A stretch of 61,600 nucleotides of DNA from a virus. Shown here piece by piece: positions 41,804 through 50,164 of this stretch. Every line of letters starts with the position of its first letter. The first letter of the stretch is position 1. Location of the stretch: positions 1 through 61,600 of the IMG/VR virus record IMGVR_UViG_3300037264_002513; one strand, 5' to 3'. A program made the position numbers and the translations under genes. A model generated the notes under the pieces. The model was not told where the DNA came from. It worked only from the letters and a program-made list of their open reading frames with translations, and did no database searches.

Positions 41804-41998
41804 TTACCGGCCCTTCTTGGCCTTCTTCTTCGCCTCGCCGTTGTCCTCGAGCTCGTCCTCGTCCACCGCCGCGACGTAGGCGTCGGCCTCCGCCTGGTTG
41901 TCGAACCACCCCGGCCCCAGCAGTTGCGCCTCGACCTCATCGACGACTTTGGCCGGCTCCGTCTTGTGATACCGCCAACTCGGGAACTTCACCACCAT
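41804..41998 (-). CDS. Small hypothetical protein, 64 aa
   Basis: The start is ATG 41998, preceded by GGAGGATGTC. The product reads MVVKFPSWRYHKTEPAKVVD, then LLGPGWFDNQAEADAYVAAV, and ends in an acidic then basic tail (AKKKAKKGR). FPSWRYHK-x-x-x-A and L-G-x-G-W are common in tiny phage proteins next to structural genes, where they may be adaptor or regulatory proteins. Function is unknown. Confidence 0.6.
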   Translation of the reverse strand: MVVKFPSWRYHKTEPAKVVDEVEAQLLGPGWFDNQAEADAYVAAVDEDELEDNGEAKKKAKKGR

Positions 41999-42007
41999 GA
42001 CATCCTC

Positions 42008-45000
42008 CTACACTGTGATCGTCTGATTCGTCGCCTGCGCCAGCGCGGTTTCGACCGTGCCGCTGGGATAGATGACCTTCACGTCGACCGATGTCGCCGG
42101 CCCCAGGCCGACATGGATCGGCAGCTTGCCGCCGACCGACGTGCCCTCGCCGCCCACGGACATGTGAACCGGTGAACCCGGGGTGTTGTTGACCGTGACG
42201 CCGAGCAAATACGCGGCCTCCCCGATGTGCCCCGCCGTGTAGACCTCGACACGCGCGTCGATGCCGACCTTGTTCTGCGTGTCGCCCGACAGGTGGACGT
42301 TGATCCAGTTCCCCGCCGCGGGCGTCTTGTTGAGCCAGACCTTGATGATGCCGAGCGTGCCGGTGTCCAGGCCGATGAGGTCGAGGCGCCCATCGCCGTC
42401 GACATCGACCGGCACCCAGCACTCGATGTAGCCGGGGCCAGAGGGGCGCAGCGCCCTGACGTACTGGTCGTTCTGGTTCTGATAGAGGCAGGAGTTGTAC
42501 CCGAACCTTCCGCCCTTGAGCAGGATCTCAACCTTGCCGTCCTCATCGAAGTCGGCCACATCTGAGAGCGTGTCTTCCGGCCGCACCTGTGCAGCCAGGT
42601 CGTTCGCGAGCTGGTCGACCTGGCGGGTCAGGGCCGCGGCGCCCGTGTTGCGGTAGATGCCTCCGGTTGGGCAGTCGGTCAGCAAGAGGTCGGGGTAGCC
42701 GTTGCGGTTGAAGTCGTACACGCCCGCCAAGTACCAGCGGTAGGTCGGCAACCCGAGTTCCGCCGTGACATCCGACCACAGGCCACCCACAAGGCGCAGC
42801 GCATAACTCAGCTGGGGGTGCTCATGGAACGTGTAGCCCTCGCCAAAGGAGACGAAGACGATCTCCCCGATGGCGCCGCCCATGGCGACCTTGCGACAGG
42901 TCGGGTAGGTCAGCTGGCCGTAGCACAGTATGTCCTGGGTGCCCGCCTCAACGAAGGCGATAGCAGAACCGCCTTGGGTGAGCGCCAGCCGGAACGTCCC
43001 GAGCCCGTACGCGTTCTTGTCCCGCACCCAGTAGTCGGTCCCGGCGCTGATGTTCGAGGGAAGCGCCCCCCCGCCGCCCGCGCGGAACCGGACCTTCTTG
43101 TTGTTCGCCATCTGGGTACCGGGCCAGGTGACGAGCAGGGTGCCCGCTTGGTCGGAGAACGTCACCATGCCGACGTACTCCATGACCGAGAGCCGCATCG
43201 CTTCGGTGAAGGGAATCCACTCTCCCGACCCCGGACTGGTCGACTCGGTGAACGTGCCGTCCTGGTCGTTCTGGTAGACACTGAAGCTGTCGCCAAGGGT
43301 CAGCAGCCCCACGATGTCGATCCACCCGTCGCTCGTGGTGTCATGCTGGCGGATCTGGGAGTAGCCGATGTCGAGGGCCTGGATGTTGAACCGGCCGGTC
43401 CCGTCATTCAGCGCCACCCTGGCCGTGCCCTCGTCGGTCGGCGAGATGATGTCCGGGTACCCGTCGTTGTTGACATCACCAACGTGGGGCGACCCGTCCG
43501 CGATGATGTCGAGGAAGCTCCCGACGAGCTCGCGCGTGGGCGTCTCGTTGGCCCAGCGAGGGAAACCGAGTCCGTCGAGGCCCTGATGGATGAGCACGGC
43601 CGACCCCGGCACGCCGTGGTGCGCCACCACGAGGTCGGCACGGCCGCTGCCGGTGAGATCCGCCGCGCAGACCGCCGCCGGCCACCAACGGTACGGGCGC
43701 GTCGGGTCACCCGGGTAGGGGTCCACCAACGCCCTGGCGTCGTACCACGCCTGCATGATCTCGGTCAGCCCCGTCAGGCCGGTGATCTCTTCGAAGACGA
43801 GCGGACCCGGGGGCAGCGGCGTCGTCGTCCGCGCGCGTACCGTGAGGACGCAGTCGCCGGGAAGCGGGCGGTTGAGGCCCGGGAGCGTCATCACCACCGC
43901 TTCGCCCACCGGGTAAGCCGGCGAGGTGATGAAGTCCGCGTCTGATGGGGTGTCTGGCTCATCGACGAGCGCCGACAGGTCGCCGCCCACGCTGCCCGTC
44001 CAGCCGCCGTCAGACACATCGTCGCCGGGATAGACCACCTGGTCGTTCGCGGGAGTTGGCACCTCGACCCAGCCGCGGATGATCGTGGGCAGCGAGAAGT
44101 TCGCCGCCTGCATCAACCCGAACTGGTACATCGAGTGGTTGAACATCCAGCTGACGCGGCGCGAGTTCAAGCCGTGCGCCGCCGCCTTGGAGTGACCCAC
44201 GGTGGTGCTGGCGATGTAGGAGTCGATGGACGCCTGTCCGCCCGCGTATGCCACCGCCAATCGAGATTGGATATGGTAGGTGCCGGGAGGGCGCGACGGG
44301 TCAGTGTAGATCCAGTCGTCGGTGAAGGTGGTCATGAAGCTCTTCGACACGTACGACAGCTCATGGTGCATCGCCTCGACGCACTCACGCTCTGTATCGA
44401 AGGGCGTCATCGCCCCCTCGTCGAGCTCCGGCCGACGCACGAGGCTCCGCTGGGCCGCGGCGGTCAACGCGCTGTTGTCCGGGGCGTGCTGATCCTCCGC
44501 CCCGTCGGGCGCCCGGTTGAACCCGCTGGCCTTCGCCGCCTCGTAGGCGGCGGTCCTCGCCGCCCCAAACGCAGCGAGGTACCAGTCCGGGGTCGGTTGC
44601 ACGGTGACGGCGTTGTCGATGAACTTCCCCACCCCATAGAGCCCCACGGCGATGCGTCCCACCGGAGGGGCATCGGGCTCGAGCTTCGGCGCGAGGAAGG
44701 TGTCGTTCCCCCAGGTGGTGTACGCCTTGTACGTGAGGCCGGAATCGCGCATCCCCCGTCCGAGCCTGATGAAGATCTCGTCGACGCGCGGATCGTTGCT
44801 CTGCTCTTGGTACGACAGCAGCGGCGCGACGACCAGAGAACTCATCCAGGGCGACCAGTGCGGGTGCATCGCGTTGGACTCGGCAGCCTGGGCTCCGTTC
44901 TTGATCCATGCGTTCTGGGGCGGATGCCGATATGTCACCCCGTTGTACACGTAGGGCACGGTGATCGCGTCGAGCGTCGCCTGGTCTTGGGTGCTGATGT

Positions 45001-46132
45001 GTGTGTACGCGGTGCTGAGCAGGGCGAGAAACGCCTGGAGATAGGAGTCGTTGCCCGTCGCCATGAAGCCGTAGAGCGTGCCGCACCAGGCCGCCGCGAG
45101 GAGGCGCTCCGTCCACACCTTGTCGTACCCGCGCATCTTGCCCTGGCCGAGCGGCGGGGCCATGTAGGGGACCGCGAAGAGCGTGTCGGCCTTCCACCCG
45201 TCAGCCAGAGCTGTAATCGCCGCGAGCCCGCCCTCGTCCCCCGTCAACGCGTAGTAGTAGTAGAGGCCCCTCGTCTGGTTGTACTTGCCGTCCCACACGA
45301 AGGCCCCTGCGTCGTAGTCCCACTTCCCCTTCCACCACCCGCGGTACAGGCCGGACATCTCGATGCCGTGGCCCACCCCTTGGCCCCCGTCCATGTACCA
45401 CCACGCGTACTGATAGGCGGCGCGCAGGAAGTCGGGTTCGTTCGTGTGAACGTAGGCCAGGAAGTAGGTGGCGTGCCGGTCGTACAACCAGGACTCCACG
45501 CCGTTCGCTCCACCGTACGGCAGCTCGGGGCTCGCGTACGCCTTCTCGACCGCCCAGGTGTCGGCGTAGATTGAGGCACGCGCCACAACGCGAAACGCAT
45601 CGCTGAGGAACTTCACCCCAGCCAGGTCGGGATCCGCCGCCACATCGGTCGCGCTCAGCATCGGGCCGAACACGTTGGTTGAGGCCAGATACCCGTCCTC
45701 GAAGTGCGCGAGCACGTTGGGCTCGCGAGTGGGGGTGTCGAAGACCTGAAGATCCTCGGGGTTAATCGCTGCGAACTCGTAGACGGATCCGTTCTGAACG
45801 ATGGTGTAGTCCGCAGACGGGATGGTTGGCGTGACCGAGTGGCTGACGCTCGAGAAGGGCGTGTCCGCCAGGGGCCAATCGACCGGCATGGGGATCGAGG
45901 TGCTCAGGACCAGCGTGAGGGCGTCCTCGGGCATCGCGAACTGGAGCCGCACCGCCTTGATGCTCGTCGGCACACCCAGCGCGTCGTACCAGTACAGGGT
46001 CGGGGTAACGAACAGCGAGAGCCCTCCGGCGGTGAGTTGCCGCGTCTCCGTCAGCACCCCGCGCGCGAACGGCACCCCGATCGAGGCCAGACTCCCCGGG
46101 GCGATACGCGTGAGGGTGATGGTGATCGCCAT
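42008..46132 (-). CDS. Very large virion surface protein with FG-GAP/VCBS repeats and ASPIC/UnbV-like C-terminus, 1374 aa
   Basis: Residues ~150-650 are a long helix-rich part with many Trp and Tyr (EMSGLYRGWWKGKWDYDA, YNQTRGLYYYYALTGDEG), similar to alpha/alpha-toroid hydrolases and lyases; the active site cannot be read safely. From ~815 come calcium-binding FG-GAP/VCBS units: DLTGSGRADLVV, DVNNDGYPDIIS (~885), DTTSDGWIDIVG (~930), DFNRNGYPDLLL (~1138), DFDEDGKVEILL (~1194), DVDGDGRLDLIG (~1242). The end (PVHMSVGGEG, HVGLGPATSVDVKVIYPSG) resembles the ASPIC/UnbV domain that follows such repeats in bacterial secreted proteins. This looks like a bacterial adhesin or polysaccharide enzyme put to use as a phage receptor-binding or depolymerase protein. 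Start ATG overlaps the upstream stop as ATGA. Confidence 0.8.
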   Translation of the reverse strand: MAITITLTRIAPGSLASIGVPFARGVLTETRQLTAGGLSLFVTPTLYWYDALGVPTSIKAVRLQFAMPEDALTLVLSTSIPMPVDWPLADTPFSSVSHSVTPTIPSADYTIVQNGSVYEFAAINPEDLQVFDTPTREPNVLAHFEDGYLASTNVFGPMLSATDVAADPDLAGVKFLSDAFRVVARASIYADTWAVEKAYASPELPYGGANGVESWLYDRHATYFLAYVHTNEPDFLRAAYQYAWWYMDGGQGVGHGIEMSGLYRGWWKGKWDYDAGAFVWDGKYNQTRGLYYYYALTGDEGGLAAITALADGWKADTLFAVPYMAPPLGQGKMRGYDKVWTERLLAAAWCGTLYGFMATGNDSYLQAFLALLSTAYTHISTQDQATLDAITVPYVYNGVTYRHPPQNAWIKNGAQAAESNAMHPHWSPWMSSLVVAPLLSYQEQSNDPRVDEIFIRLGRGMRDSGLTYKAYTTWGNDTFLAPKLEPDAPPVGRIAVGLYGVGKFIDNAVTVQPTPDWYLAAFGAARTAAYEAAKASGFNRAPDGAEDQHAPDNSALTAAAQRSLVRRPELDEGAMTPFDTERECVEAMHHELSYVSKSFMTTFTDDWIYTDPSRPPGTYHIQSRLAVAYAGGQASIDSYIASTTVGHSKAAAHGLNSRRVSWMFNHSMYQFGLMQAANFSLPTIIRGWVEVPTPANDQVVYPGDDVSDGGWTGSVGGDLSALVDEPDTPSDADFITSPAYPVGEAVVMTLPGLNRPLPGDCVLTVRARTTTPLPPGPLVFEEITGLTGLTEIMQAWYDARALVDPYPGDPTRPYRWWPAAVCAADLTGSGRADLVVAHHGVPGSAVLIHQGLDGLGFPRWANETPTRELVGSFLDIIADGSPHVGDVNNDGYPDIISPTDEGTARVALNDGTGRFNIQALDIGYSQIRQHDTTSDGWIDIVGLLTLGDSFSVYQNDQDGTFTESTSPGSGEWIPFTEAMRLSVMEYVGMVTFSDQAGTLLVTWPGTQMANNKKVRFRAGGGGALPSNISAGTDYWVRDKNAYGLGTFRLALTQGGSAIAFVEAGTQDILCYGQLTYPTCRKVAMGGAIGEIVFVSFGEGYTFHEHPQLSYALRLVGGLWSDVTAELGLPTYRWYLAGVYDFNRNGYPDLLLTDCPTGGIYRNTGAAALTRQVDQLANDLAAQVRPEDTLSDVADFDEDGKVEILLKGGRFGYNSCLYQNQNDQYVRALRPSGPGYIECWVPVDVDGDGRLDLIGLDTGTLGIIKVWLNKTPAAGNWINVHLSGDTQNKVGIDARVEVYTAGHIGEAAYLLGVTVNNTPGSPVHMSVGGEGTSVGGKLPIHVGLGPATSVDVKVIYPSGTVETALAQATNQTITV

Positions 46133-47334
46133 CAGGGCACCCGACGCACCTTGAACCGCATCACGACGGGGCCGGCGGCCGGGGGGTTCACGGCTGACAG
46201 CCCAAACGTCAGCGTGTCGTTGACCGGCTGCGCTCCACTGCGGGCCACCTCGGCGCCATCGGGCGTCGTTTCATCGAGCGCGGTATAGATCCCGACGTTG
46301 TCCTGTTCGGTGAGTGGGTTGCCCGTCCAGCGTTTCCAGTTGCCATCCGCGATGTCGCTGGTGGGCCTGGCGAACTGCGAGGTGAGCGCGTACTCAAAGG
46401 GTCCGATGTCCCAGACGCCGGTGCGCTGCGCGCCCGTTACGTCGTGGGTGAATCCCGCCAGCGTGTTCGCGACATCGCGAAGCGCGGAGGCGCCCGTGAT
46501 GGTGAAGTCCTCGCTATCGACCGTGAGGTCGGTGAAGCACGCCCCAGAGCCAACCGCCGCGGCGATGTTCCGCAGCGTGGCGTCCGCCGATGAGTCGTCA
46601 GAGGTTGCGACCTTGGTCTGCGTGAGGGAGGCGCCGGTGCCACGGAGCACCGCCGCGGGTGAGGCGCAGTAGCAGTTGGTGACCACGATCGTCCCGCCGG
46701 CACGGTTCACGGCGCCCTGCGTGGCGTTCGGCATGTAGATGAGGCAGTTCTCGAGCACCATCGTCGTGCTGGTGAGCGTCGAGACGCCGCTGTTGTAGCC
46801 CTTGCCGTAGATGACACAGTTCCGCAGGGTCAGGTGCGCCCCGGCGGCGCTACAGCGCGCGGCGCCCGAAAAGCCCGTGTTCCCCGTGTCGCATCGCAAG
46901 ATACAGCGGTCGACGACGACGCCGGGGACGGACGCCGCGAGGGCCGAGTACCCGGTGGTTCCGGTGTAGAGCGAGGCGATCTGGATGCCAGTGACCCGCG
47001 TGTAGGGCACGTTGATAGCCATCGGGGCCTGGTAGCCGACAGTCCGCACGATGCGGAAGCGCCCAGTGTTCCAAACGCCCGTGGCAAGTCCGTTCCCAAC
47101 ACCGTAGATGTCGATGTACCGGTCGATATCCGTCCCGGTGAAGCTGCTGATGAGCGAGTTGAGGTTCTCTTCTGTCCCGATGGAAACCGGGAACCTGAGT
47201 CGCCCGTCAAAGCCCGTGGCGGCACTCAGGTCTGCGTGGTTCGCGAGGCCATGCGCGAGGGCGGCGTTCAACGAGACGAACCGGTGGTTGCCCGCGTCGT
47301 TGACGCCGTCGACGCTCAGCGTGATGTCGGCCAT
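46132..47334 (-). CDS. Parallel beta-helix-like surface protein, 400 aa
   Basis: The centre alternates short strands and turns in the manner of a right-handed beta-helix: RVTGIQIASLYTGTTGYSAL, VDRCILRCDTGNTGFSGA, LRNCVIYGKGYN, LENCLIYMPNATQG, VTNCYCASPAAVLRG. The N-C-x-I/L ladder is typical of pectate-lyase-like folds and of phage spikes. The C-terminal ~80 residues are a different beta domain. It lies next to the FG-GAP protein and may be another receptor- or sugar-binding part. No catalytic Asp/Arg set is evident. Confidence 0.7.
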   Translation of the reverse strand: MADITLSVDGVNDAGNHRFVSLNAALAHGLANHADLSAATGFDGRLRFPVSIGTEENLNSLISSFTGTDIDRYIDIYGVGNGLATGVWNTGRFRIVRTVGYQAPMAINVPYTRVTGIQIASLYTGTTGYSALAASVPGVVVDRCILRCDTGNTGFSGAARCSAAGAHLTLRNCVIYGKGYNSGVSTLTSTTMVLENCLIYMPNATQGAVNRAGGTIVVTNCYCASPAAVLRGTGASLTQTKVATSDDSSADATLRNIAAAVGSGACFTDLTVDSEDFTITGASALRDVANTLAGFTHDVTGAQRTGVWDIGPFEYALTSQFARPTSDIADGNWKRWTGNPLTEQDNVGIYTALDETTPDGAEVARSGAQPVNDTLTFGLSAVNPPAAGPVVMRFKVRRVP

Positions 47335-47358
47335 GTCCGCCCGCCTCCCCCACGATCG

Positions 47359-47817
47359 TTACTGCCCCCAGACCCGTGCCGTGCTCCCGATCGCCGGCAT
47401 CCCGAGCTCCTGCGCCAACGGCTTCCCCTGCAACGTGGTCCCGACCGGGAGAGCCGGGATGTCAATCCACTGCGAGCGCGGCTGGCCGTTTTCCGGGTTG
47501 CCGGCGAGCAGCCGCGGCGGGAACCAGACCAGACTCTGGAATCCCTTGAGCCAGATCGCCCGCACCGCCTTCAGGAGCTCGAGCTGAACATGCCGGCACC
47601 AGGCCGGGTCCAGCACCGAGCGCCCGCTCGTCTCAGCCTGGATCTCCACCTCGAAGAAGGCCTGGGTCACACGGGCGCGCATCCGCCCGTGCGACCCGAA
47701 CTCGGCCAGTGTGGCGCGTCGTAGATGATCGAGCGCCACGCGAAACGGTGGATGCTCCGCAGCGACGACGCGGAACTTCCACTCCGACCACTCCTGGTGC
47801 TGAGAGTTGGGGTCCAT
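47359..47817 (-). CDS. Hypothetical structural-cluster protein, 152 aa
   Basis: The 152-residue product starts MDPNSQHQEWSEWKFRVVAA and has VALDHLRRATLAEFGSHGRM, VQLELLKAVRAIWLKGF and a C-terminal part, WIDIPALPVGTTLQGKPLA. It reads as a compact alpha/beta protein without metal or nucleotide motifs. I do not recognise a family. Position between a beta-helix protein and a small tail-type protein suggests a virion or assembly role. Confidence 0.55.
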   Translation of the reverse strand: MDPNSQHQEWSEWKFRVVAAEHPPFRVALDHLRRATLAEFGSHGRMRARVTQAFFEVEIQAETSGRSVLDPAWCRHVQLELLKAVRAIWLKGFQSLVWFPPRLLAGNPENGQPRSQWIDIPALPVGTTLQGKPLAQELGMPAIGSTARVWGQ

Positions 47818-47823
47818 GATCTC

Positions 47824-48231
47824 CTACAGCGCGAACCAGCCGCTGGAGTGAACTGTGTAGTTTATGTCTCCACCGTTTGGCGTGATCGGGACACCCGTGA
47901 TGCCCTGGTCGAGCCAAGCGATCAGCGCATCGCTGGCGTGCGTGTCGTTCCAGAGGATGACGCCGTCGCACGGGTCGCCCGCCGGCACGGCCGCGAAGGT
48001 GCCGTTGTCACTGTCGAACACGCCCAGCGCGATCGTGGTGTTCGCCAGCGTCGCCACCGCCTTCTTCGCGGTGTCGTTGATGCCGTACGTCCCCTGCACG
48101 TACGTGTTGTCGGTCGCGGAGTACGACTCGTAGGCCCCGTCGAACAGCGTGATCTTGATCGTGTCGGTGTCCAGGTTGTGCTCTTTGCCGAGCAGCGCCT
48201 GCTTGAACGTCGGGTAGAGGGCGTTCGCCAT
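47824..48231 (-). CDS. Small structural protein of a common phage family, 135 aa
   Basis: The product starts ANALYPTFKQALLGKEHNLD, TDTIKITLFDGAYESYS, and ends PITPNGGDINYTVHSSGWFAL. The Y-x-x-F-K-x-A-L-L-x-G ... L-D-T-D-T-I-K ... P-N-G-G-D-I-x-x-x-x-x-x-x-G-W/I-F-x-L layout is frequent in phage structural clusters of many tailed phages. The 147-residue protein at 41305-41748 has the same end. Function is not established. Confidence 0.75.
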   Translation of the reverse strand: MANALYPTFKQALLGKEHNLDTDTIKITLFDGAYESYSATDNTYVQGTYGINDTAKKAVATLANTTIALGVFDSDNGTFAAVPAGDPCDGVILWNDTHASDALIAWLDQGITGVPITPNGGDINYTVHSSGWFAL

Positions 48232-48261
48232 GATGGCTCCTTCGCAGAAGGCCCGCGCCCT

Positions 48262-49392
48262 CTACTGCCTGGTGATCTCCCACCAGTTGATGCGGATGTT
48301 GGCGTCCGTCGTGCCTGCGGCCAGGTAGCTGATGAACGGGTTCATCCCGATGTCGGCGGTCTTCGCCACGCCACTGTTCGTCATCGTGATCGGGTTCCCG
48401 TTGAGGAACGCCGTGGGCACCCGCGTGACTGAGATGCAGGACTTCAAGGTGTAGGTGCCGGCGTTCGCCGTGTTCACCCCGCTGTCGTCGCTCAGGGTGC
48501 CGCCCCCGGCCACCTCGCCCAGGCTGAAGATGCTGCCATCCGCGTTGTTCTGGCCGACGACGGACCAGTCGGCATACCCGGTGTAGACGTTGCCGGCCTG
48601 AAACGCCTCGTGCTTCCGCCAGCCGATGACAAACTGCGCGGTGCCGGCGATCAGGCCGATGGTGTAGTTCACCGTGAAGCAGCCGCCGTGCTTGCCCGTC
48701 GTGATCCACGAGGTGGCATCGGTCACGATGCCGTCGCCGATGTAGATCTCGACACCCTCAGAGATGATCGTGTTATCGGCGGTGATGTCGAGCTTATTGT
48801 CGGCCACGATCCAGCTCGAGGCGGACTTGACGAGTTCCTCGCGATAGGTGATCAGGCCAACCGGGCTGCCCCAGACGTAGTTCGTGCCCGTCGCCGCCAG
48901 CGTCTTCGCGCCGGCCGCGGTGGTCGCGAGCACGAGCCGGGGACTCGAGAAGTCCTCGCGCGCGATCGTCGTCCACATGTTCGCCGGGGCGCCGGCCACG
49001 CTGCCAGGCGGGACCACGGCGGAGCCGCCCTTGATGGCGATCCGCGCCTGCCCGCTGGTGTAGGCCGACATGCGCGCCCGCAGCTGCGTGTAGCCCACGT
49101 TCGCGAGGAAGAACGCGTCGTTCGATGTCGTCGTGGCTGCGAGCCCGTACGTGGACTGGCGCACCAGGGGTACGGCCGTCCACTCGCCAGCGATGCTGGC
49201 CTCGAAGGTAATCGTCCCGCTCCAGGTGCCGGTAACCTGAATCACGGTGCTGGGGTCCACCCCGACGGCGGCGCTGACCACGGCATCGGCCGCGCCCAGG
49301 CTCCCCTGCGTGGTCGGCTGCGCCGACACCGAGATCACCGCCAGCAGGGTGATGAGGAGCGCCACCAAGCTGACTCGAATCGTTGTACGCAT
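48262..49392 (-). CDS. Secreted protein with Sec signal peptide in the head/tail cluster, 376 aa
   Basis: The ATG at 49392, not a longer extension, begins MRTTIRVSLVALLITLLAVISVSA/Q, a clean signal peptide with a cleavage site near residue 24. The mature part starts with a bacterial-type carbohydrate or cell-surface domain (VTGTWSGTITFEASIAGEWT, VGYTQLRARMSAYTSGQARI) and then a concanavalin-like beta sandwich (FVIGWRKHEAFQAGNVYTGY, INWWEITRQ end). The first part resembles phage decoration modules of the T-G-T-W-s-G-T-v-t-F-E-x-S type. A signal peptide on such a protein is unusual and hints at export or late acquisition. A terminator-like hairpin lies just upstream. Confidence 0.7.
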   Translation of the reverse strand: MRTTIRVSLVALLITLLAVISVSAQPTTQGSLGAADAVVSAAVGVDPSTVIQVTGTWSGTITFEASIAGEWTAVPLVRQSTYGLAATTTSNDAFFLANVGYTQLRARMSAYTSGQARIAIKGGSAVVPPGSVAGAPANMWTTIAREDFSSPRLVLATTAAGAKTLAATGTNYVWGSPVGLITYREELVKSASSWIVADNKLDITADNTIISEGVEIYIGDGIVTDATSWITTGKHGGCFTVNYTIGLIAGTAQFVIGWRKHEAFQAGNVYTGYADWSVVGQNNADGSIFSLGEVAGGGTLSDDSGVNTANAGTYTLKSCISVTRVPTAFLNGNPITMTNSGVAKTADIGMNPFISYLAAGTTDANIRINWWEITRQ

Positions 49393-49412
49393 CGGTCTTA
49401 CTCCTGCATCAC

Positions 49413-49450
49413 GAGGAAAAGGGCTGACCGCCCGCGTCGCCTGCGGGCGG
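49413..49450 (-). terminator. Rho-independent-type terminator after the coat operon
   Basis: On the minus strand CCGCCCGC and GCGGGCGG form a perfect 8-bp stem with a seven-base loop, followed by TCAGCCCTTTTCC. The stem is very GC-rich; the T-tract is short and starts six bases after the stem, so it may only partly stop transcription. It lies between the 200-residue gene and the signal-peptide gene. Confidence 0.6.
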
Positions 49451-49466
49451 CCAGCACATCCACGGT

Positions 49467-50069
49467 CTAGGTGATGGTGAACCCGTTGTTCGCCAGCACG
49501 GACCACTTGCCGCCCAACGCGATCAGCATGAGGCAGTTGCCGCGGAACGCCCCCGCGGAGGTGACGGTTGTGTGCGCGCCCGTCGTGCCATCGTGCAGGT
49601 TGACGGTGGTGAGAACGTGCAGGGCGTCTGTGGTCGTCACGAACTGCACCACCAGCCCGTCCTGGTCGGCCCTCGGGTCAGCGAAGGTCGAGCTCCCCAG
49701 AGCGGTGGCCTTGTTGATGTTGAAGATCGTGTTCTTCGCTGGGCAGGCGATGGCCCCGTCCGCGCCGACGTTCTTGATGTCCCACGCAAACCCGGGGACC
49801 GGGATGTCCATCCCCTCGCCGAGCGTCTGCATGTCCTCCGCCAGGCCGAACGTGACCGGCGCGAGGACGCCGTGCGCGGCAGCGGTGCCGCCCCGGTCGC
49901 CGCGCGAGCGCACATCGATGTAGCCGCTCTGCGGGATCGCGACGATCTGGCAGTACTCCTTGTCGATCCGCATGAACCCGCCGACGGTGGCGCCGGTCGA
50001 GCTCGTGACGTTGAACCGCAGCGTGTCCCTGGTGGCCGCAGCCGCGAGGGTAGTGACTGTGAGAGCCAT
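49467..50069 (-). CDS. Probable head decoration or small virion protein, 200 aa
   Basis: The 200-residue product is beta-rich: LTVTTLAAAATRDTLRFNVT, STGATVGGFMRIDKEYCQIV, GYIDVRSRGDRGGTAAAHGV, then CPAKNTIFNINKATALGSST and LHDGTTGAHTTVTSAGAFRG. In P22-like phages the place after coat is often taken by a decoration or unknown head protein. V-R-S-R-G-D-x-G-T-x-A-x-x-H is also found in phage head proteins. A strong hairpin lies between coat and this gene, so it may be made at a lower level than coat. Function is inferred. Confidence 0.65.
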   Translation of the reverse strand: MALTVTTLAAAATRDTLRFNVTSSTGATVGGFMRIDKEYCQIVAIPQSGYIDVRSRGDRGGTAAAHGVLAPVTFGLAEDMQTLGEGMDIPVPGFAWDIKNVGADGAIACPAKNTIFNINKATALGSSTFADPRADQDGLVVQFVTTTDALHVLTTVNLHDGTTGAHTTVTSAGAFRGNCLMLIALGGKWSVLANNGFTIT

Positions 50070-50109
50070 AGCTCTACCTTCCTTTGAAGCAAGCGCCTGT
50101 GTGGACTAG

Positions 50110-50145
50110 ACGGCGAGCGTGCCGGCGCGAACGCACGCTCGCCGT
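50110..50145 (-). other. Perfect 13-bp hairpin after the coat gene
   Basis: ACGGCGAGCGTGC (50110-50122) and GCACGCTCGCCGT (50133-50145) pair without mismatch around a ten-base loop, 20 bases after the coat stop. No T-tract follows on the coding strand. It is too good to be chance and probably protects or attenuates the coat message. Confidence 0.7.
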
Positions 50146-50164
50146 GACAACGACGCGTGCGCTG

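Noticed and set aside
37287-48231. Diversity-generating retroelement target in the surface-protein genes
   Set aside because: No reverse transcriptase gene and no template-like copy of a gene end with adenine-specific changes is visible in the window.
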